Below, piece after piece: positions 1 through 14,100 of a stretch of DNA of 64,000 bases. Made by a program: the position numbers and the translations under genes. How positions within the stretch are numbered: the stretch's first letter is position 1; every line of letters starts with the position of its first letter. The DNA is from Mnemiopsis leidyi (taxonomy: Eukaryota; Ctenophora; Tentaculata; Lobata; Bolinopsidae). The stretch lies in assembly GCA_000226015.1 (NCBI GenBank), contig JH152694.1, forward strand, positions 27,622-91,621, read 5' to 3'. Below the pieces are notes generated by a model that saw only the letters and a list, made by a program, of their open reading frames with translations, had not been told where the DNA came from and ran no database searches.

Positions 1-464
1 ATGAGGGCCGTTTCTGACATTTGCATGTCTTCTAATGGTAGACAATATAATGCATGTTACCTGGAATTTCTTGCAGCGTTGCCAAATTCTCATACAATCA
101 CATTAGACATCTAACCGCCGTGCGGTCTATTAAATTTGAAGAGTAGATAAACGTGCGCGTCTTTCCAATACAATGACATTTTAGACTTTAATTACAGAAT
201 ATCAGAAAAATGGACATCGTTAGCACTTACTGTAACGAAAATGCGCGCGCTTGAGCGCGTCACCGCACCGGTTTGTTATGAAATATGATGAAGCCTCATG
301 TGACGATCTTTACGATATCGATTATCGTTCAGAATTATATCTGAATTTTCTAGATTCCGCAGCAACACCTTAAGATCTTTGTGTAATGTAACTTGTCTGT
401 CGTTAAAGTTTGTAAGTTACTGATCTAGTCAAGTCAGTTAAGACAACACAACGTAAGTACTAAC

Positions 465-3400
465 CGAATTCATAAGCCTTCATGATGAGTCTGTAGGCTA
501 GAGGATCGTTATCAAGTTCGTCAAAACTGTGTAAACATTCGTCGATGATTTCTTGAGCTGTAGAACTTGGACGTAGTGACAACGTCTCGTCTTGGATATT
601 GCCGTCCTTCTGAGAATGATTGGGGGTTAGACTCGGTGTGGCAACATAATTAGATAAACGCAAGTGATATCTACTTATCTATTGAATTTACACATTTCAA
701 GAGTTACCTAGTCGAAAGTCAAAATGATTGTTGGGAAGGTTTACAGAAAATTAAGAAAAACGCTATGAAAATCACCTGACCAGGATATTTCATTTTACGA
801 TCATGGAAATATAAGTTCAAGGTTCAATCCAGTCAAAAAACATTGTCTTACCAAACGAATAAACTGCGTCCTCTAAAACACTTACCCTGCGATAGTAGAC
901 AGTGAGTTCCTGCGCGTCGCGCGGGGACACGTACAGGTAACTGTTGGTTACGCGCGGCACACCGTCCGTGCTGTTGTTCTCAACTTTAAGACTCTCTCCC
1001 AACTCTTGGAGTGGGTACTGGTGTGGGTACAGTAGTTTCGTCTGTTTTCCAGCTGCGGAGATTTGCTCGGTTAGGGTTTGGAATGTCTTCTAGCGACAAT
1101 TTCTGGCAATGCGCCAAAGTTCTGCATGTACCTGAACTTAGTGAAATGTTCAATATACAGCAAACATTTCCCCCTCTCAGATCCTGGGACTAACAGTTGA
1201 CACGACCTTGTATCTGATACATGATACATGATATGGAACAAGTTCCACCAGGTTTTACCACGATAACACTCTGTCCTGCTACAACGGTAATACTAGCCGA
1301 TGTTACAGAGACTCATTACCACGTAGAAGTACTATATGTCTTGCTGAATTTCAGGCATCATGTAAATCAGGCAATGTCTTCACATCCAATTCATAATGAC
1401 TTTTTATTAGTTTCTGGAGCAGGATGACTTAGATCGACAACTATTTCTGCTGATTGAGCTGAAAATTTAGACACATTATCGACTTTCCGAGAAACCCCTT
1501 TAATGACCAATAGGTTTAAAGAACAATACGTTTAAGTCAACCTATCTTTTTAATCATCATAAAACTACAAAGTCTTCAAACTCTTATACAGCTACAGTGA
1601 CCAGGTTTTATCTAACAGCGATCCGAGAAATATTCCCGATAACGTGTTGATAAGTTGAGTCTACGGGCTTTACATACCAAGAACATTCTCTTGTCATGTA
1701 AATTGAGGAAGCCTTCAAAAACCTTCGAATAAGAATAGAGGACACATATTTCGCGATTTTTAAAATTCGTCAACAGCAGCCGGTATCATGTTATATTTCA
1801 GGAAATGCCGGAGATCAAGAAATTTTCCTGATGGATTAATATTTCACGTGCTAGGTACGTATGATAAGGCAACACAAAACCAGATAAACTAGGGAGGTAT
1901 TCCTAGTTATTAGAGGTACACAGTGCTGTAGTGGTATGTGTCCCCGGTTAACAACACAAAGAGCACTCTCGGCCGGCGTTTAACACTCGTAAACATGTTG
2001 ACGTTCTCTGAACGGGCAGCAGGCGAGTGTTGTTTTAACTTTTGTAGCGTGTGTCATGTCGGTAAGACCGGATAGCACGTCAAGTATTTGAGGAATTACG
2101 GAGAGATATGTTGTAGATAATATCTTATATCAGGCTTGGTTGTTGAGATAGGGAGCTTTAATTTGTTATCCAATATGCAATTTAGCTGGTCTACACAGGG
2201 CTAGGATTAGTGATACGGAGCAGAGACTCTAAGAAGTAAGGGAGCGTGAGAAAGTGTGTTTAAAGATAATACCAAGGACGGCTAAATACAAAATACAAAT
2301 ATGTCGCTTAGTTCCGTAGACGTGATACAATGATTTCTATAATTTGGTATGTCGTATTGCGTTAGTTTGGTATGTCACTATGTTATAGTGCGTTAGTGCT
2401 TGTAGCAGTAAAAACAACAAGCAGCAAGCACTGACCACCATCCTTGAAACATCTACACACCCCGTGCCAGTACTAGAACCAAGATGCCCGAGAAAGTACT
2501 AAAGTTACACTTTCCCGAGATAAGCCCTACTTTCAGCACTGACACCAATCTCATGTCTACGGTAATGTACAGTTGATGACACTTGTCCTGAATTTCTGGC
2601 AACACTTTAACATCTGATACGCTAGGTTTGAAGGTTATATTTTTAATAGTTTGGGAAAGTCGTCCCTATAATTTGTACAGGAATGAAGGAATGTGTAGTG
2701 AAAGTTGAGGGATAACTGATAATGTACATAGTGTATATAGTGAGAATTCAGGATGTACACAAGTCTACAATAGAATTAGAGAAGCAACAACTACTTTAAC
2801 AATCCAGGTACTATACTTAGTAAAGGTGCTATACATATCAACTTGCTATGTATAGCACCTTTACTAAGCTATTAGCAAGTAGTATAACAACTTCAATTTC
2901 GTGATAGGTAAGTTTGTATGTAGTAGGAGGCGGAATGCGGATGATTATTAAGTCTCAGCACGGGATTTGATTTTGTTTATCTCTGTATCAGAACTACAAT
3001 CTTTCGAAAAGCTTTCTTTAAAAGAATGCATTTCTTAGTCTTACAGAGGTAACCAATAACAATACCTAGCGACTATGTAATATCTATTTATCTGTGAAGT
3101 TCTATAACGCGACCCCTGGACCTGCAACAACTGTGGTATGTGCTAAATGTTTACGACATGGTTCAGTGAACCGTGCTCTGTTATCAAGCTTACATTTATC
3201 GAATGTTGTATCGTCTATAAGCATTGTAGGGAGAAACGTTGTTAGCAGACACGCCTCTGATCTTACCATATTGACCGGATCTTATTGGTTAAACTCATGA
3301 TTCACCATAACATGAATAGTTTCTGATTTTAACATTCGCGCAAATTTCTTAAATTTTCATTCATTTAAAATTGACACCTTCTGTTTCATGGATCTAAATT

Positions 3401-6400
3401 CGTCTGTTTCGTTTAACCAAGGATGACGTATGAAATAGCGGAAGTCTTGGTAATCAGAAGTAGCTCTTAATTGAACAAGCTGCTGGGGAGCATGCAGACA
3501 GGCGACAGTTTCAAAGTAAATGGTGATTAAAATCGCGAGCTAATCACGAGCTAATCATCTACTCAGATTGAACCAGTTTAAGCTAGACCGTGGTATTGTT
3601 ACAGTTAACACACCCACGCGGTGGCCAAACAAACTGATATATTTGGGAAGTCTGACTTAAGTTGGACTTGCACAATTACATGTTTTGTTGGGATTCCATT
3701 ACAAGATAACATCAGAGAATATTCCCATTATATGATGAGCAGATTCAGATAGCTTGAGCTATGTATGTCGGAAATGCTGGATCCTGTTTAAGTACTCAAC
3801 ATACAGATTAGATACGTTGTAGAAATACCGGTAGATACTGCAGCTTTACGGAACAACAGTAATGGATATTGACAGGGAAAACGTGTTCTGACGAAAGTAG
3901 TTATATCCAATTTATGTGAAACAGCGTCCACAAGATGACTAAATTATAAAGCTGCTTGTTCATAGGTGAGGACTGGAATCTGGATAGTTTAACCATTGAT
4001 ATATTCACTCTAAATCCTTCTTTCAAATCCTTCGCAGCCTGAGATTTAAAAGTTCAGATATCTACGAGCACCCAGAGAGAACTTAACAAAAATAGGGACA
4101 CTCGCACATTCTCACAACATCGTATCGTTTCTCACATAACATATGCTTGTTGGCCTCTAAACCCTATAATATGTACATGTTTTACACAAGAAAAGCTAAA
4201 TAGTATAGAAGACCGTGTGTATAGAGCCGAGTCTGGAGTGGTTTGCTTACAGGCCGTCCTTGTTATGTTTTTTTGTTAGCGAATACACGAGCTCTGTAGA
4301 ACTGGGATAATGTGATAATCACTATATAATGATATAATTGTTCTATTTGCATTAACAGCCAACCAAGAAAATGGGTGATAATGGGAACACATTACAGATC
4401 GGTCATGAAGAGATTTGTCAATTCCAGCAACGGTTCTATCAACATTTCTAGCTCGCTGCCGGATAAGGCCTCACTAGGACTCTAGATTTAATCTTAGGAT
4501 CTTAGGAAAATTCATTCCGTTCCCAAAATACCTTAGTATAATTGACAAATAACTGTTGTGCAATGCATGAGATTTTGCAATAGTTTTAACCTTCATAAGA
4601 AATATCCGAGTTGTATTCCATATTATTTTCTGATTCCTGGACCACATATTTGAGGGAGTACACCTGTACACCGCATGAAACTGAGGAGGCCAGGATGATC
4701 TGATGTAGAACTATTTAAACTATAGGTTCTGTTTCCTGAACAAGTTAAACACTAGCCATACCGTAGGCACAGGCTTTGGACTGTGTCGAGCAGTTTAAAG
4801 AACTTCCATCACAATCTACGGCTGTAAGAAAATCTATAATAACATAAAATAAAATAACATGCATGCACAAAAACCAGTATGCAACATGACAAAAATATTT
4901 ACAAATTAGAAATTAATAGATAATACTGCATTAAATTATTAACCAATTTTATAAATTCCCAAATACACAACCTGAAACGAACAAAAAACAAATAAATAAA
5001 TAATAACTAATAATGATGCTCCTTCATAAATTTAATCGAATAATTTAATCATTTTATCAAAAATATCTACTCCATATTTTCCCCAAAGATTTATACGACT
5101 TTTGTAAAGTCACGTGATAAAAATCAGAGCCGCCAACAAACCAGATCTAGAAACCTCCAATCCTTCTACAAATGGTGGTCTGTCTGAATTAACTACTGGA
5201 GATTAACCAGTAAAATTCTAATTTTCCACGTGAAGCCGAGTTTGGCAAGTTGTGTACAGGCTGTACATCTTCAGGAATCAGGAACACTGATGTTGGATTG
5301 GGACAGAAAGATGGAAAGTTTAGAAAACAGCCCTGTGCCCACTCACAAGTTCCCTAGCCCCGACCTCCCAGTAGTTACTGTGGTTACAGTATTTAGTGTA
5401 CATTGTAGTCTGTACATTACAATGGGACTGTACATTCCAAGTCTACAACACACACTCTCCGCCAATTAGGGTAGAGTGTTCCACTCCGTGTGCTAAAGTG
5501 TGCTCTGATTGGAGCAGAGGGAGAGATACGGATATGTGTACAGTGTGGTGCAGGTAACAGATCTTACATATAGAGTCTGAGTAACAACAAACAGATATAA
5601 TAGAAAGAGTCTGAGTAACAGATATAATAGATAGAGTCTGAGTAACAGATATAATAGATAGAGTCTGAGTAACAGATATAATAGATAGAGTCTGAGTAAC
5701 AGATATAATAGATAGAGTCGGAGCTGATCTAGTTCCAGTTCTTTTCTTTAACAATTCAAAAGTATTTTAAGAAACTTCATGTTGTCAAACTTATTGCAAT
5801 ACCAGTTTGAGTATTAGACAGTATTTGAAAGTGTCAGAATCAGATTATATACAGTTTCAGAATAATTTTGCAGGGGATTCCAGAGTTAAATAAATGTTAG
5901 TACCAGCCCAAGTAAGCCTCGCCCTAGTCCAACAACCCTATCTCAAGCGCTAAACTAAATACATAGTACAAAGATGTGCGATTAGATCACCGCGCTGGTT
6001 GACATCGGCTGAACAATTGGTGACAGTGTTACTATTTTCAGTACAGTTGAAGTTGTGGGAATATGACAGTTGGTAGCAGTCTGCTGCTATTACTACAGTT
6101 GTTGCACTGTGCAGCATTGAACAAACATAACATTAATCTAGGGAGGGGTAAGTGATCATAAGCACGAATTTTGGACTGTTTGGCCCAAGTCAGGGTATTA
6201 AAGTGAAATGGCAAAAATTGTTGAAAGTGCAACCTAAACTTAAAACTGCTTCCTATGGTCAAATGGTACACCAAATTATAAAGTATTAATATGAAAGTAA
6301 CATGTCTTCAGTGACAACTTTAAAAAAAAGCCAAAATCAAGAATTCATGGTCACGTCATGTTCATGTTCAGTTAGCTTCCCTCCTCAGTCCTCCTCAGTC

Positions 6401-9400
6401 CTCCACTGGATCTTTACCATGCCCCAGTAAGTTTATATGTAGTACACTGTTGTGACAGTTAACAACACTAACAGCGTACCGCCCAACAGCCCACCTTCAA
6501 TAGCCAGGAAATTGGTTAATTTTCACTAATTTCACACAAAATTCGAGCAGGGCGGGCGGGTTGCCTAAAAAGAACTTACTCGAGCTACAGACGTATTGAT
6601 AATTTTAATTAAGAGCGTCTATTTTTAACCAAGTCTTGTCATGTTCATACGGGTTTTTTAGTGATGAAAGATAAGAGCTTTCCACGAGGCTGTACTGAAC
6701 TTGTGTGTAGATGCAAGTTACTAATTAACATAGAAATGTCATAGAGTTGTTACTTTACCAAGGCGTTTCCCAGACAAAAGTAAGTTGAAGCCTCTGGAGA
6801 GTATAGTTAATAAACTTAGCCTTCTTTCTGTATACTCCATTCAAGTTGATGGTTGAGCAAGAATCGACAATCGTCAACAACTTTTGTAATCTTACACAAA
6901 GATTACAAGACGTCTGTTGTGTCAAAATAAAAGATATCAATTTCATAATCTTAGTAGAATGTTAAATGTAGTGCCCGTCATGCTGTAAGACTTATAAACA
7001 CACTGCGGTTACTCTCACTTGATTATATTGGGAAACAAAGTTGTATTCAATCTAACTAAACTTCAATTTTATTTCCATTTACAATGAACTTAAATCTTAC
7101 ATTAAAGTTTTAACACTCACTTTATCAAAAACCTCATCACGTAAAAACTGTAGAGTGTAATGTATAATGTGTACAGTGTACTATACACTTAGTGTTAAAA
7201 TACACTTAACTTTATATAAAATACACTTAGTGTTACCCAACCCTTCTCAGGACTGTCATGTAAGAACAGCTATAAAATGTATGAAACCCGAGCACCAATG
7301 CCAGACATGAGACACCCTGAAACTTATCCACAAAATATGGTGTGACGTAAATATTTGGTTGTAAACCAGACCCGAAATTGGTGAACGGAGAACAGCTCAG
7401 TGCATCAGTGTAGCTAAATTTGGCAGGTCTTTTTTTGATCAGTGATAGGAAATTACTGATCGGATAGATTAACGATGAGTAGCAGTCTCAAGGAAGATAC
7501 ATATTACACAAACAGTGGAGATAATTGGACAGAATAGATAACGTGGCTTGAGATGTCGAGAGAGAGAATGATTATGAGTTCAGGTTATAAGTCATGGTTA
7601 CGAGGTATATCGGATATGTGAGTCGTAAGTTAATTGTCTAGAACTTTCGAAAGTCAAAATTAAACTTCATAAAATGTCCACAAAATGAACTTGTTCGACT
7701 TACCCAACGAGTGCTGGTTATTCCCGCCGCCCACCGCACACATTATCGATCTGAGCTTGTTTTTTCCTGAAATGTAACAGTTAAAAGGAGTTGTTCACTG
7801 ATAATGTCGACAATTCGTAATATAGGAATTATCTTTACCGGTTAAGTTGGTCAAATAAACTCGTTAAATTCCTGTGTCTATTAGTAGCTCCTAAAGAGCT
7901 TTCATTTAGCTGATATCTATTATTAGTGTATGATATCAAAAATAATATTTATTTGGATGGATTAATATGGCATGGTAAATGTATTATATTCTGTACAAAA
8001 TTCACAAATTACATTTTCAGACAACTACAACTACAAGAGTTGACAGTGAAACTGGAAACAGGGTAGTGAAGTATGCAGTGTTAAACAAGAACAAAAGTAA
8101 ACATGAAACGGGAGAACATTCAGATTTAGCTGGAATATTTAGGAAACTAGTGAAAAACAAATGTTTATGGAAACAAGTGTTCACAGTAACTCAATAAAAA
8201 TTATATAAACCTTCGACAAAGAGACAAAGATGGATATCCATTAGGGGCTGACAACAACGAAATCTGGAGAACTGTTAGGCTGTAAAAGAGCTCATACAAC
8301 CCCCTCTCTCAACCTCTTGTCGAGAATTGCGACTTGTTGAGATTTAGAAGACGGTACTCGTGAGGCACTAAATTCTACTTTGATACGATCTCGTGCTTCC
8401 ACAGTAAATAATGTACAAGGCGTAATTTGAACGTAGCTTCAAGGAAGAGAACAGTTTGAAGAGAAGGTTACAGCCGACAGGGTGAACGAAAAAGAGGGCA
8501 AAACAGAGAGACGATGTTATAAGTGATTGGGAGACATTCGCGCGACAGGGTGTGTATTGGTAGCGAGTATGAACCACTACCGTACAGTTTACTCCTTGAT
8601 GACAGCTCTACTGAGTTAGAAACTACTGGGTTTGTATGAACTGCTGATATATGTACGGCTGTCAAACTGCAGGATTTCAGGCTGCTCCCCTAACTCCGTT
8701 ATATACAGAACTTGGAGGTTTGTTTGAATATTTTTAGCTTTCAGCTGTTAAGTCTGGTGTTATAACGCCGTCTAAAGGCTCTTTGTTTCCTGGATGTTTG
8801 GCATTCCAACTCGTTAAGGCTCGAGAACATTCTCTACACACACTCTCTCTCGGCTGTTACCTGTGTTTATAATGCATGACTCACTTCAGCGCAGGAGACA
8901 GAAACTAAACGAAATCTTTCAAATTCTCCGTTGTAATGAATATGTTGCCAGTGACAACTTAACTGTGCCGGTTGGCCTCTATTGTTGCTGAGCAGATAAC
9001 CGATAAATGTGACATATAGCAACACCCCTGAAGTGAGGTGATGCTACCTCCCAGGCGTGGTGTTCCTGTTTTTAGAGTAGGGTGGAGGTACAAGAACTTC
9101 CACTTCACTTGGCACTCAGTCCTGTACTGGAGTCCGGTAGTTAACTAACCTTTAGTTAGATGTTATTTAGTGGTAAGTTAGGCAAACTTGGTAGATAACC
9201 CAACACAGTGATATGAACCTGTCTACAAACCCTAGCTCAGTATTGTACCCTGACTTCTCACTACTTAAGGTAAGACGGTGAATTCCGGTTTTGATTGTTT
9301 TGGGTGATTTAGACTTAATAACGTACCATCAAGTTCAAATATTTAATAATCATCAAATCCATTCCATGATTTGGTATAAATTAAGATACCATGGTAGGAA

Positions 9401-12400
9401 TGACATCCTTGTTTTGAGTGTTTATAAAATGAGTAGCAGGATTAGGATATTGACAAGGCTAAATTTCTCGTCTTCTCCTCCGAAAAATGTAATGTCAGGT
9501 GTTTGACGACATCAGCTCATAAATACAATAAAATATTGGACACTACAATTTACCCGCCACATTTCTTTCAACAAAAAGTCGATGATACCGAATACCGAGC
9601 TTGCTGCTGACCTACAGTAGAGAGAAACAGACAGGAGAATTATGTGTCAAGCACGACACGGCCAACCGTGTGACCATGACAGAAAGTGCTGGATAGAAGC
9701 TGAAATTACAGAGTGTAATTGTTTTTGGGGGAGTGAGGCATAACTTTGTAAGTGCAACAACAGCAGGACCAGGACTTGACTTAATTTAGTGCGATTTTGT
9801 TACAATGTAACAGCTGATCCCGTTTTTATGGACGCTAAGGATCTCACCTCAACACAAATGTAGGAGTGTATGTAAACCTCGACATGAGCCTACACTACTG
9901 GTTGTCAAGTAGGAATAGTTACTCTGTCCCAGCTCCATATAAAGACTAGCGGAGCTGTCACAACCACACTGACAGCTAATAACACGGGCAGTGTACCGTA
10001 CTCATTAGGGCATCCTTGTTTCTTTGTACAGTTCACAGTGGAGTGAGTGAGCCGTCTTGACAACATCACGTGTCTCTTGATCCAGGTTGTTATTTGTCAA
10101 AGGTGGCGGGTATATTAAATCTTGGATCAACAGAGTGTCGGTATTATTATACCTAATTGACGTGGTAGGACATGTTATTGAGACAGCAACAAAACGTGAA
10201 CCATCGATCTATCTACTTTATCTCAGGTACAGAATATCAGTAGAATACTCCTATCTCTTTCTATAGTGAATCCAGATCTCTCTTTCTAAAGCGAATCCAG
10301 ATTTCAACTGTTGACATCCAAAAAAGTTTCATGCTACAGAATATCTGTACAATAATCTCTTTCTATATAGCAGGTCTACACAACTGATCGTGTTAAAATC
10401 CACGGTGACAAAGCTGTCTGTCCAAGAGTTAGAGTCAGGGTGATCCATTTAAACTGTCGACACGGACCACTTTCACGGCAGATTGCACAGCCTGACGATT
10501 GAGTATGTATTGTACACACACAGCTCCGGGAGATTTAGCCGTCAACACAAGATAGTGAGAGGACTGCGTTTTACCAAGTTTGGTCGTGTGAGAGGGTTGG
10601 GATGCGGGGAAGCCATGATGATAGCTATGTTCTTAACGACAAAAATTTCCCTGAATCTCCTCAAACTATAGCTCTACAGTCTGAAAAGTCTGTTTTTCTA
10701 AGTAAACTTGAGGAGCTGTTTAGTGTTTGTGCAGTCATTGTATTCAGTTGTAGGATAGTAATAGCCCAGCCGATTTTACATCAAATGAAGAAATCACTTT
10801 AATGTATCAAGAATTAACTATTGTCTTATCAAGAACCTCTCTGGCTATGAGAAAAATCAAACTGTTTCCATCAAATTAGATAATTATGAAACTCGTCTTG
10901 GAGTCAACAGCTGAGACGTGGGCTCAGTATCGAAATCTCTCAGCTATCACATCATCATGACAATACGTCATGAACATTGAACATTAATCACATTTATGAG
11001 CTTGAGGACCTAATTCATGGAAATTCTAGCAAATCCAATCAATATTTTACCGTGCATATGACAAGTTGCAGATTTTAATCAACTCGGTCGAAACCCCCTG
11101 AATCATTGAGCCGTGGTCACTATGATGTTATGTTTGATCACAAAACAATGACAAACATGGTTACATAACAACATTCCAGTGATGTCATACGATCTCATCG
11201 TTTAAGGACCGTTTACCGTGTTCAGTAGCTCAAGTCAAACTCCCTTGAGGCGTGACCTCATCAGAAACTACATACAAAACACAATACACAGTACACACAA
11301 TACACTGATCTGCAGAGTTTTCAGTTTTCCCGATAAAGTATTCAAAAACGTAACATTATATGCGAGTACAGTGTTTTGATATGTAAGATATATATGCATA
11401 ATGAAATGAGAGATTCTCATTTCTCAGTAGTCAAGATTTATCTGGTCATTGTTGGGTTAATTTGGGGGCCTGTGTGGGAATCTATTGTGAGATATAAATT
11501 TACAGGCGTGTGTGGGAATCTATATTGAGATATAAATTTACAGGCGTGTGTGGGAATCTATAGCGATATTCCGTATTCAATAAGATTCGTGTGATAATAC
11601 ACTGAACTCAATGAGAAGAGTGATTGTATTGGCAAGAAGCAAATTAGTGGTTCTTGTCAAAACTCACAGTGCTTCTTGCAAGTTAAAACATTAACTGTAG
11701 TATTGAGATGCACACATTCCAAACATTTTCAAAATCTTAATTCCACCCGAATCGCAGCAAGAATATGATACTGGAGGTATTTACATGAAAACTAGGAAGA
11801 TAAATAGTGGCCATATCTACACATGCCCCGTATAGCCCACATACCCACGTACCGAGCACTGCAGTATCGGCCGAACAACAACAACATATTTTACCGACGC
11901 ACGTAACGTGTAATGCATGTACAACGTGTAAAACACGTAACGTGTAATGCATGTACAACGTGTAAAACACGTAACGTGTAACGCCCTAAGTAACGTGTGA
12001 CGATTACCTCCTTTAAAGGGCGTCTTCACGACTGAGAGCTGGTAGTCGAGGGCTGAATCAGCGACACCTCGGTCTTTGAGGACATAGCTGACGAGATCTT
12101 CTGCTGTGGTGTAATACCGGACAGGGAACCTGAATAGTGTCGTCTTTTTACGGAATATTTTGTCGTCTTTTTACGGAATATTTTGTGTATAAATTAGTAT
12201 TATCACATTTTTTAGAGAGAAGGATGAAACCACCAAAATAAAATTGCTAGCATGATCTTTGTAACATAATTCTGAAACATGCCCCCAAAAAAGCAATCTT
12301 AATGACGCCAGTATAAAGACATTAGGGGAGGGAACGTGACATAATGCGAAATGAGAACCAAAACCTCGTGACCATAGTAAATGCGTCTCTTTGTGACATG

Positions 12401-14100
12401 GTATGTGACCCCGGGTTTTTCTAGAAATACGATACATGTAGCAGTATTGCGGTGTCAGGACATTGGTTTCTTGCAACAATTAACAAACATAGATCGAATA
12501 TTTTATTGACATTCCTTGCTCTGCTGTGCAGAGTACGTGAGTTACCCGTTACCGGACTTAGAATAACTCCATCGCATTTTCATATGGAATGATAATCAGG
12601 TTTTAATCTGGTTAGAAGCGTTGATTTCACGGATACAACTACTGTGTGCCGAAAACTTATATAGCAACAGTGTGCCGAAAAGTTATATAGCAACAGTTTG
12701 CCGAAAGCGTATATATAACAACAGTGTGCCGAGAACTGATATATAACTACTGTATGACGAGAACTTGTGGTAAAATGTGTAAATCTCCAACCTGGCCAAG
12801 CAACATTCTCCCTCGCTGAGTTCGATAAAAACGTCGACTTTCAGCTCGTGGGTTGAGTTTTTTATCAACTTATCAACATCACGTCGGGCGATGGAGAGAA
12901 GGACCGCGAGAAGCTCCTTCGTGCCGAGATTAGCAGCCCCGTCCAGGTCGGGCGTCATGTCGTGTACTGAGGAGAAAGTGAGAATTTGGAAAATGAAAGT
13001 TTGGAAAAACTCAGATATATCCCTGGAGATATCATCATCCTGAAGGTGTTTAAACGTGTTAATAAGGATACTATTTTGGCTTATGCAGACTGAACTTACG
13101 TCCAGTATTTTATAGTAGTTCTTGTTTCTAACATTGGTGTTCATGTTATCGCAGTTTAGGTCGTATTATGTAGCTTTACATCGGCATACATATAGTGATT
13201 AACATTCTCTAAACAAACAAATACACAGTACATGATGCCTTGTTACTTTGCTAAATTCTGACAGGGCATCTAAAAATAGATGTTTATATCCGACGGTTGG
13301 ATTGTAAATAGACACAATGAGGTCAGCATGAACATCATGTTTATCAACGTAGGTTAGGTCAGTAAACTTTTACACGTTATTTACAGCCATTGTACAAAAG
13401 TATCTGATTAGGTAATACAGTAGTCGTCCTTATGCAATAGCAAGCTAGTTATTTGAGGGTCGGCTTAATAGTGGTAAGGATTAAAAACAAATTTGATACA
13501 CAAGAGGCTTTTAAATTCATGCTAAGCAGAAAAGGCTTACTCATGGAGGTCCTGGCATTGGACTGAAGATGTTTGTATACTGTGCAGTATATTCCTTCCC
13601 TTTTACCCGGTTCGATATTTTCTTCAGCTGAAAATAGTTTAAGTAAGAAACTTCTTGATTCATGTAAATAAATAATTTGATCTTATAACTTTAAATTCTC
13701 AAGTTGTGGCAAAACGGTATTCAAAATACAAGTCTTTTCTGCTACAGCTAGGAGGAATAGATAGATGATTATGAGTTTAAAGTTTTAACAGACACTATTA
13801 ACAAATTAACTCAAATTTACATTCTTACCGATTAATTTTGTTATGGTATCATAGATTTCCTCACCACTTTTAAATCCTGGTGCAAAAACTGGTGTTAATC
13901 GAATGGTTTCTATTAAAAATTACAAATGAAAAATTTTACTATAACGTTACAGTGAGAGGTATGCTATCAAAAAAACAAAAATAATGTCTTTCACCTTTAA
14001 AGTCACGTCGTGAATAAGTTTCACGTTTTATCACTCTAGTTTTTCGCGCTTTTGTTCCACGCCCCTTGATTTTCCCAGGAGAAGAATCTGGATGAGCCAT
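465..14100 (-). CDS. Ras-association-like domain protein, 5' part; runs off left edge
   Basis: Multi-exon minus-strand gene whose frame closes across these exons: 13995-14100 (ATG at 14100), 13829-13909, 13541-13627, 12792-12966, 12008-12129, probably 7704-7766, then 886-1089 and 465-609. Phases agree from the first exon through 7704-7766; one exon joining phase 1 to phase 0 is missing between 7703 and 1090. The N-terminus is short, basic and Lys/Arg-rich. Two stretches resemble ubiquitin-fold Ras-association domains: one around 12008-12129 (RYYTTAEDLVSYVLKDRG, after a beta-strand-like VDVFIELSEGECC in 12792-12966), and one across 886-1089/465-609 (ELTVYYRR, then LRPSSTAQEIIDECL and a Leu/Tyr strand). 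The family is known to bind Ras/Rap GTPases; the exact protein is not recognised. The last visible exon ends at a GTTAGT donor in phase 1, so the C-terminal part lies outside the window. The RA call is by pattern only, from strand-helix spacing and the T-A-x-(D/E)-(L/I) motif. Confidence 0.6.
2816..2868. repeat. Perfect 22-bp inverted repeat with 9-nt loop
   Basis: The left arm (2816-2837, starting CTTAGTAAAGG) and right arm (2847-2868) are exact reverse complements, with loop TCAACTTGC. Just outside the right arm, AGCAAGT (2874-2880) can pair with ACTTGCT, which overlaps the loop. It could be a small cruciform, a hairpin RNA precursor, or the core of a miniature transposon. Confidence 0.85.
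5573..5719. repeat. 27-bp tandem repeat, about five copies
   Basis: The unit carries AGAGTCTGAGTAACAGATAT and is repeated head-to-tail; the first copy has a small internal insertion. 27 bp is a multiple of three, so the minus strand shows a repetitive open frame that is a shadow of the array. Confidence 0.9.
7704..7766 (-). CDS. Candidate 63-bp exon of the RA-like gene
   Basis: A pyrimidine-rich acceptor (tttcag) and a strong GTAAGT donor flank 63 bp, open in phase 1 to phase 1. This joins in frame to the exon ending at 12008. It would encode a short Gly/Asn-rich segment (includes CAVGGGNNQHSL). No domain is recognised. It is the only exon I can support in the long stretch 1090-12007. Confidence 0.4.
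11470..11562. repeat. About 40-bp tandem repeat, 2-3 copies
   Basis: The block TGTGTGGGAATCTAT followed by GAGATATAAATTTACAGGCG recurs three times, the last copy partial. Confidence 0.8.
11901..11999. repeat. 34-bp tandem repeat, nearly three copies
   Basis: Units start at 11901, 11935 and 11969 with ACGTAACGTGTAATGCATG; the third is truncated. It lies just downstream (minus strand) of the exon at 12008-12129, next to its donor. Confidence 0.85.
12637..12757. repeat. About 30-bp degenerate tandem repeat, four copies
   Basis: Four diverged copies of a unit with GTGTGCCGAAAA and TATATAGCAACA sit in the intron just after the donor of exon 12792-12966 of the RA-like gene. Confidence 0.75.

Larger units (their letters stand above)
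1090..7703. other. Long intronic stretch of the RA-like gene
   Basis: No convincing exon was seen on either strand, although one exon is needed here to restore phase. It holds the perfect hairpin at 2816-2868, the 27-bp tandem array at 5573-5719 and AT-rich unique sequence. The small open frames lack splice-site support or protein-like composition. Confidence 0.5.
7767..12007. other. Long intronic stretch of the RA-like gene
   Basis: No supported exon. It contains short tandem repeats at 11470-11562 and 11901-11999. A plus-strand open frame at 7979-8197 follows an acceptor-like tttcag but has no partner exon. Confidence 0.5.

Noticed and set aside
5443-5754. Minus-strand repetitive open frame
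   Set aside because: Shadow of the 27-bp tandem repeat.
7979-8197. Plus-strand open frame after an acceptor-like tttcag
   Set aside because: No partner exon or domain; lies inside an intron of the minus-strand gene.
12171-12479. 102-codon minus-strand open frame
   Set aside because: Sits in the intron between 12129 and 12792; composition is not protein-like and the flanking exons join without it.
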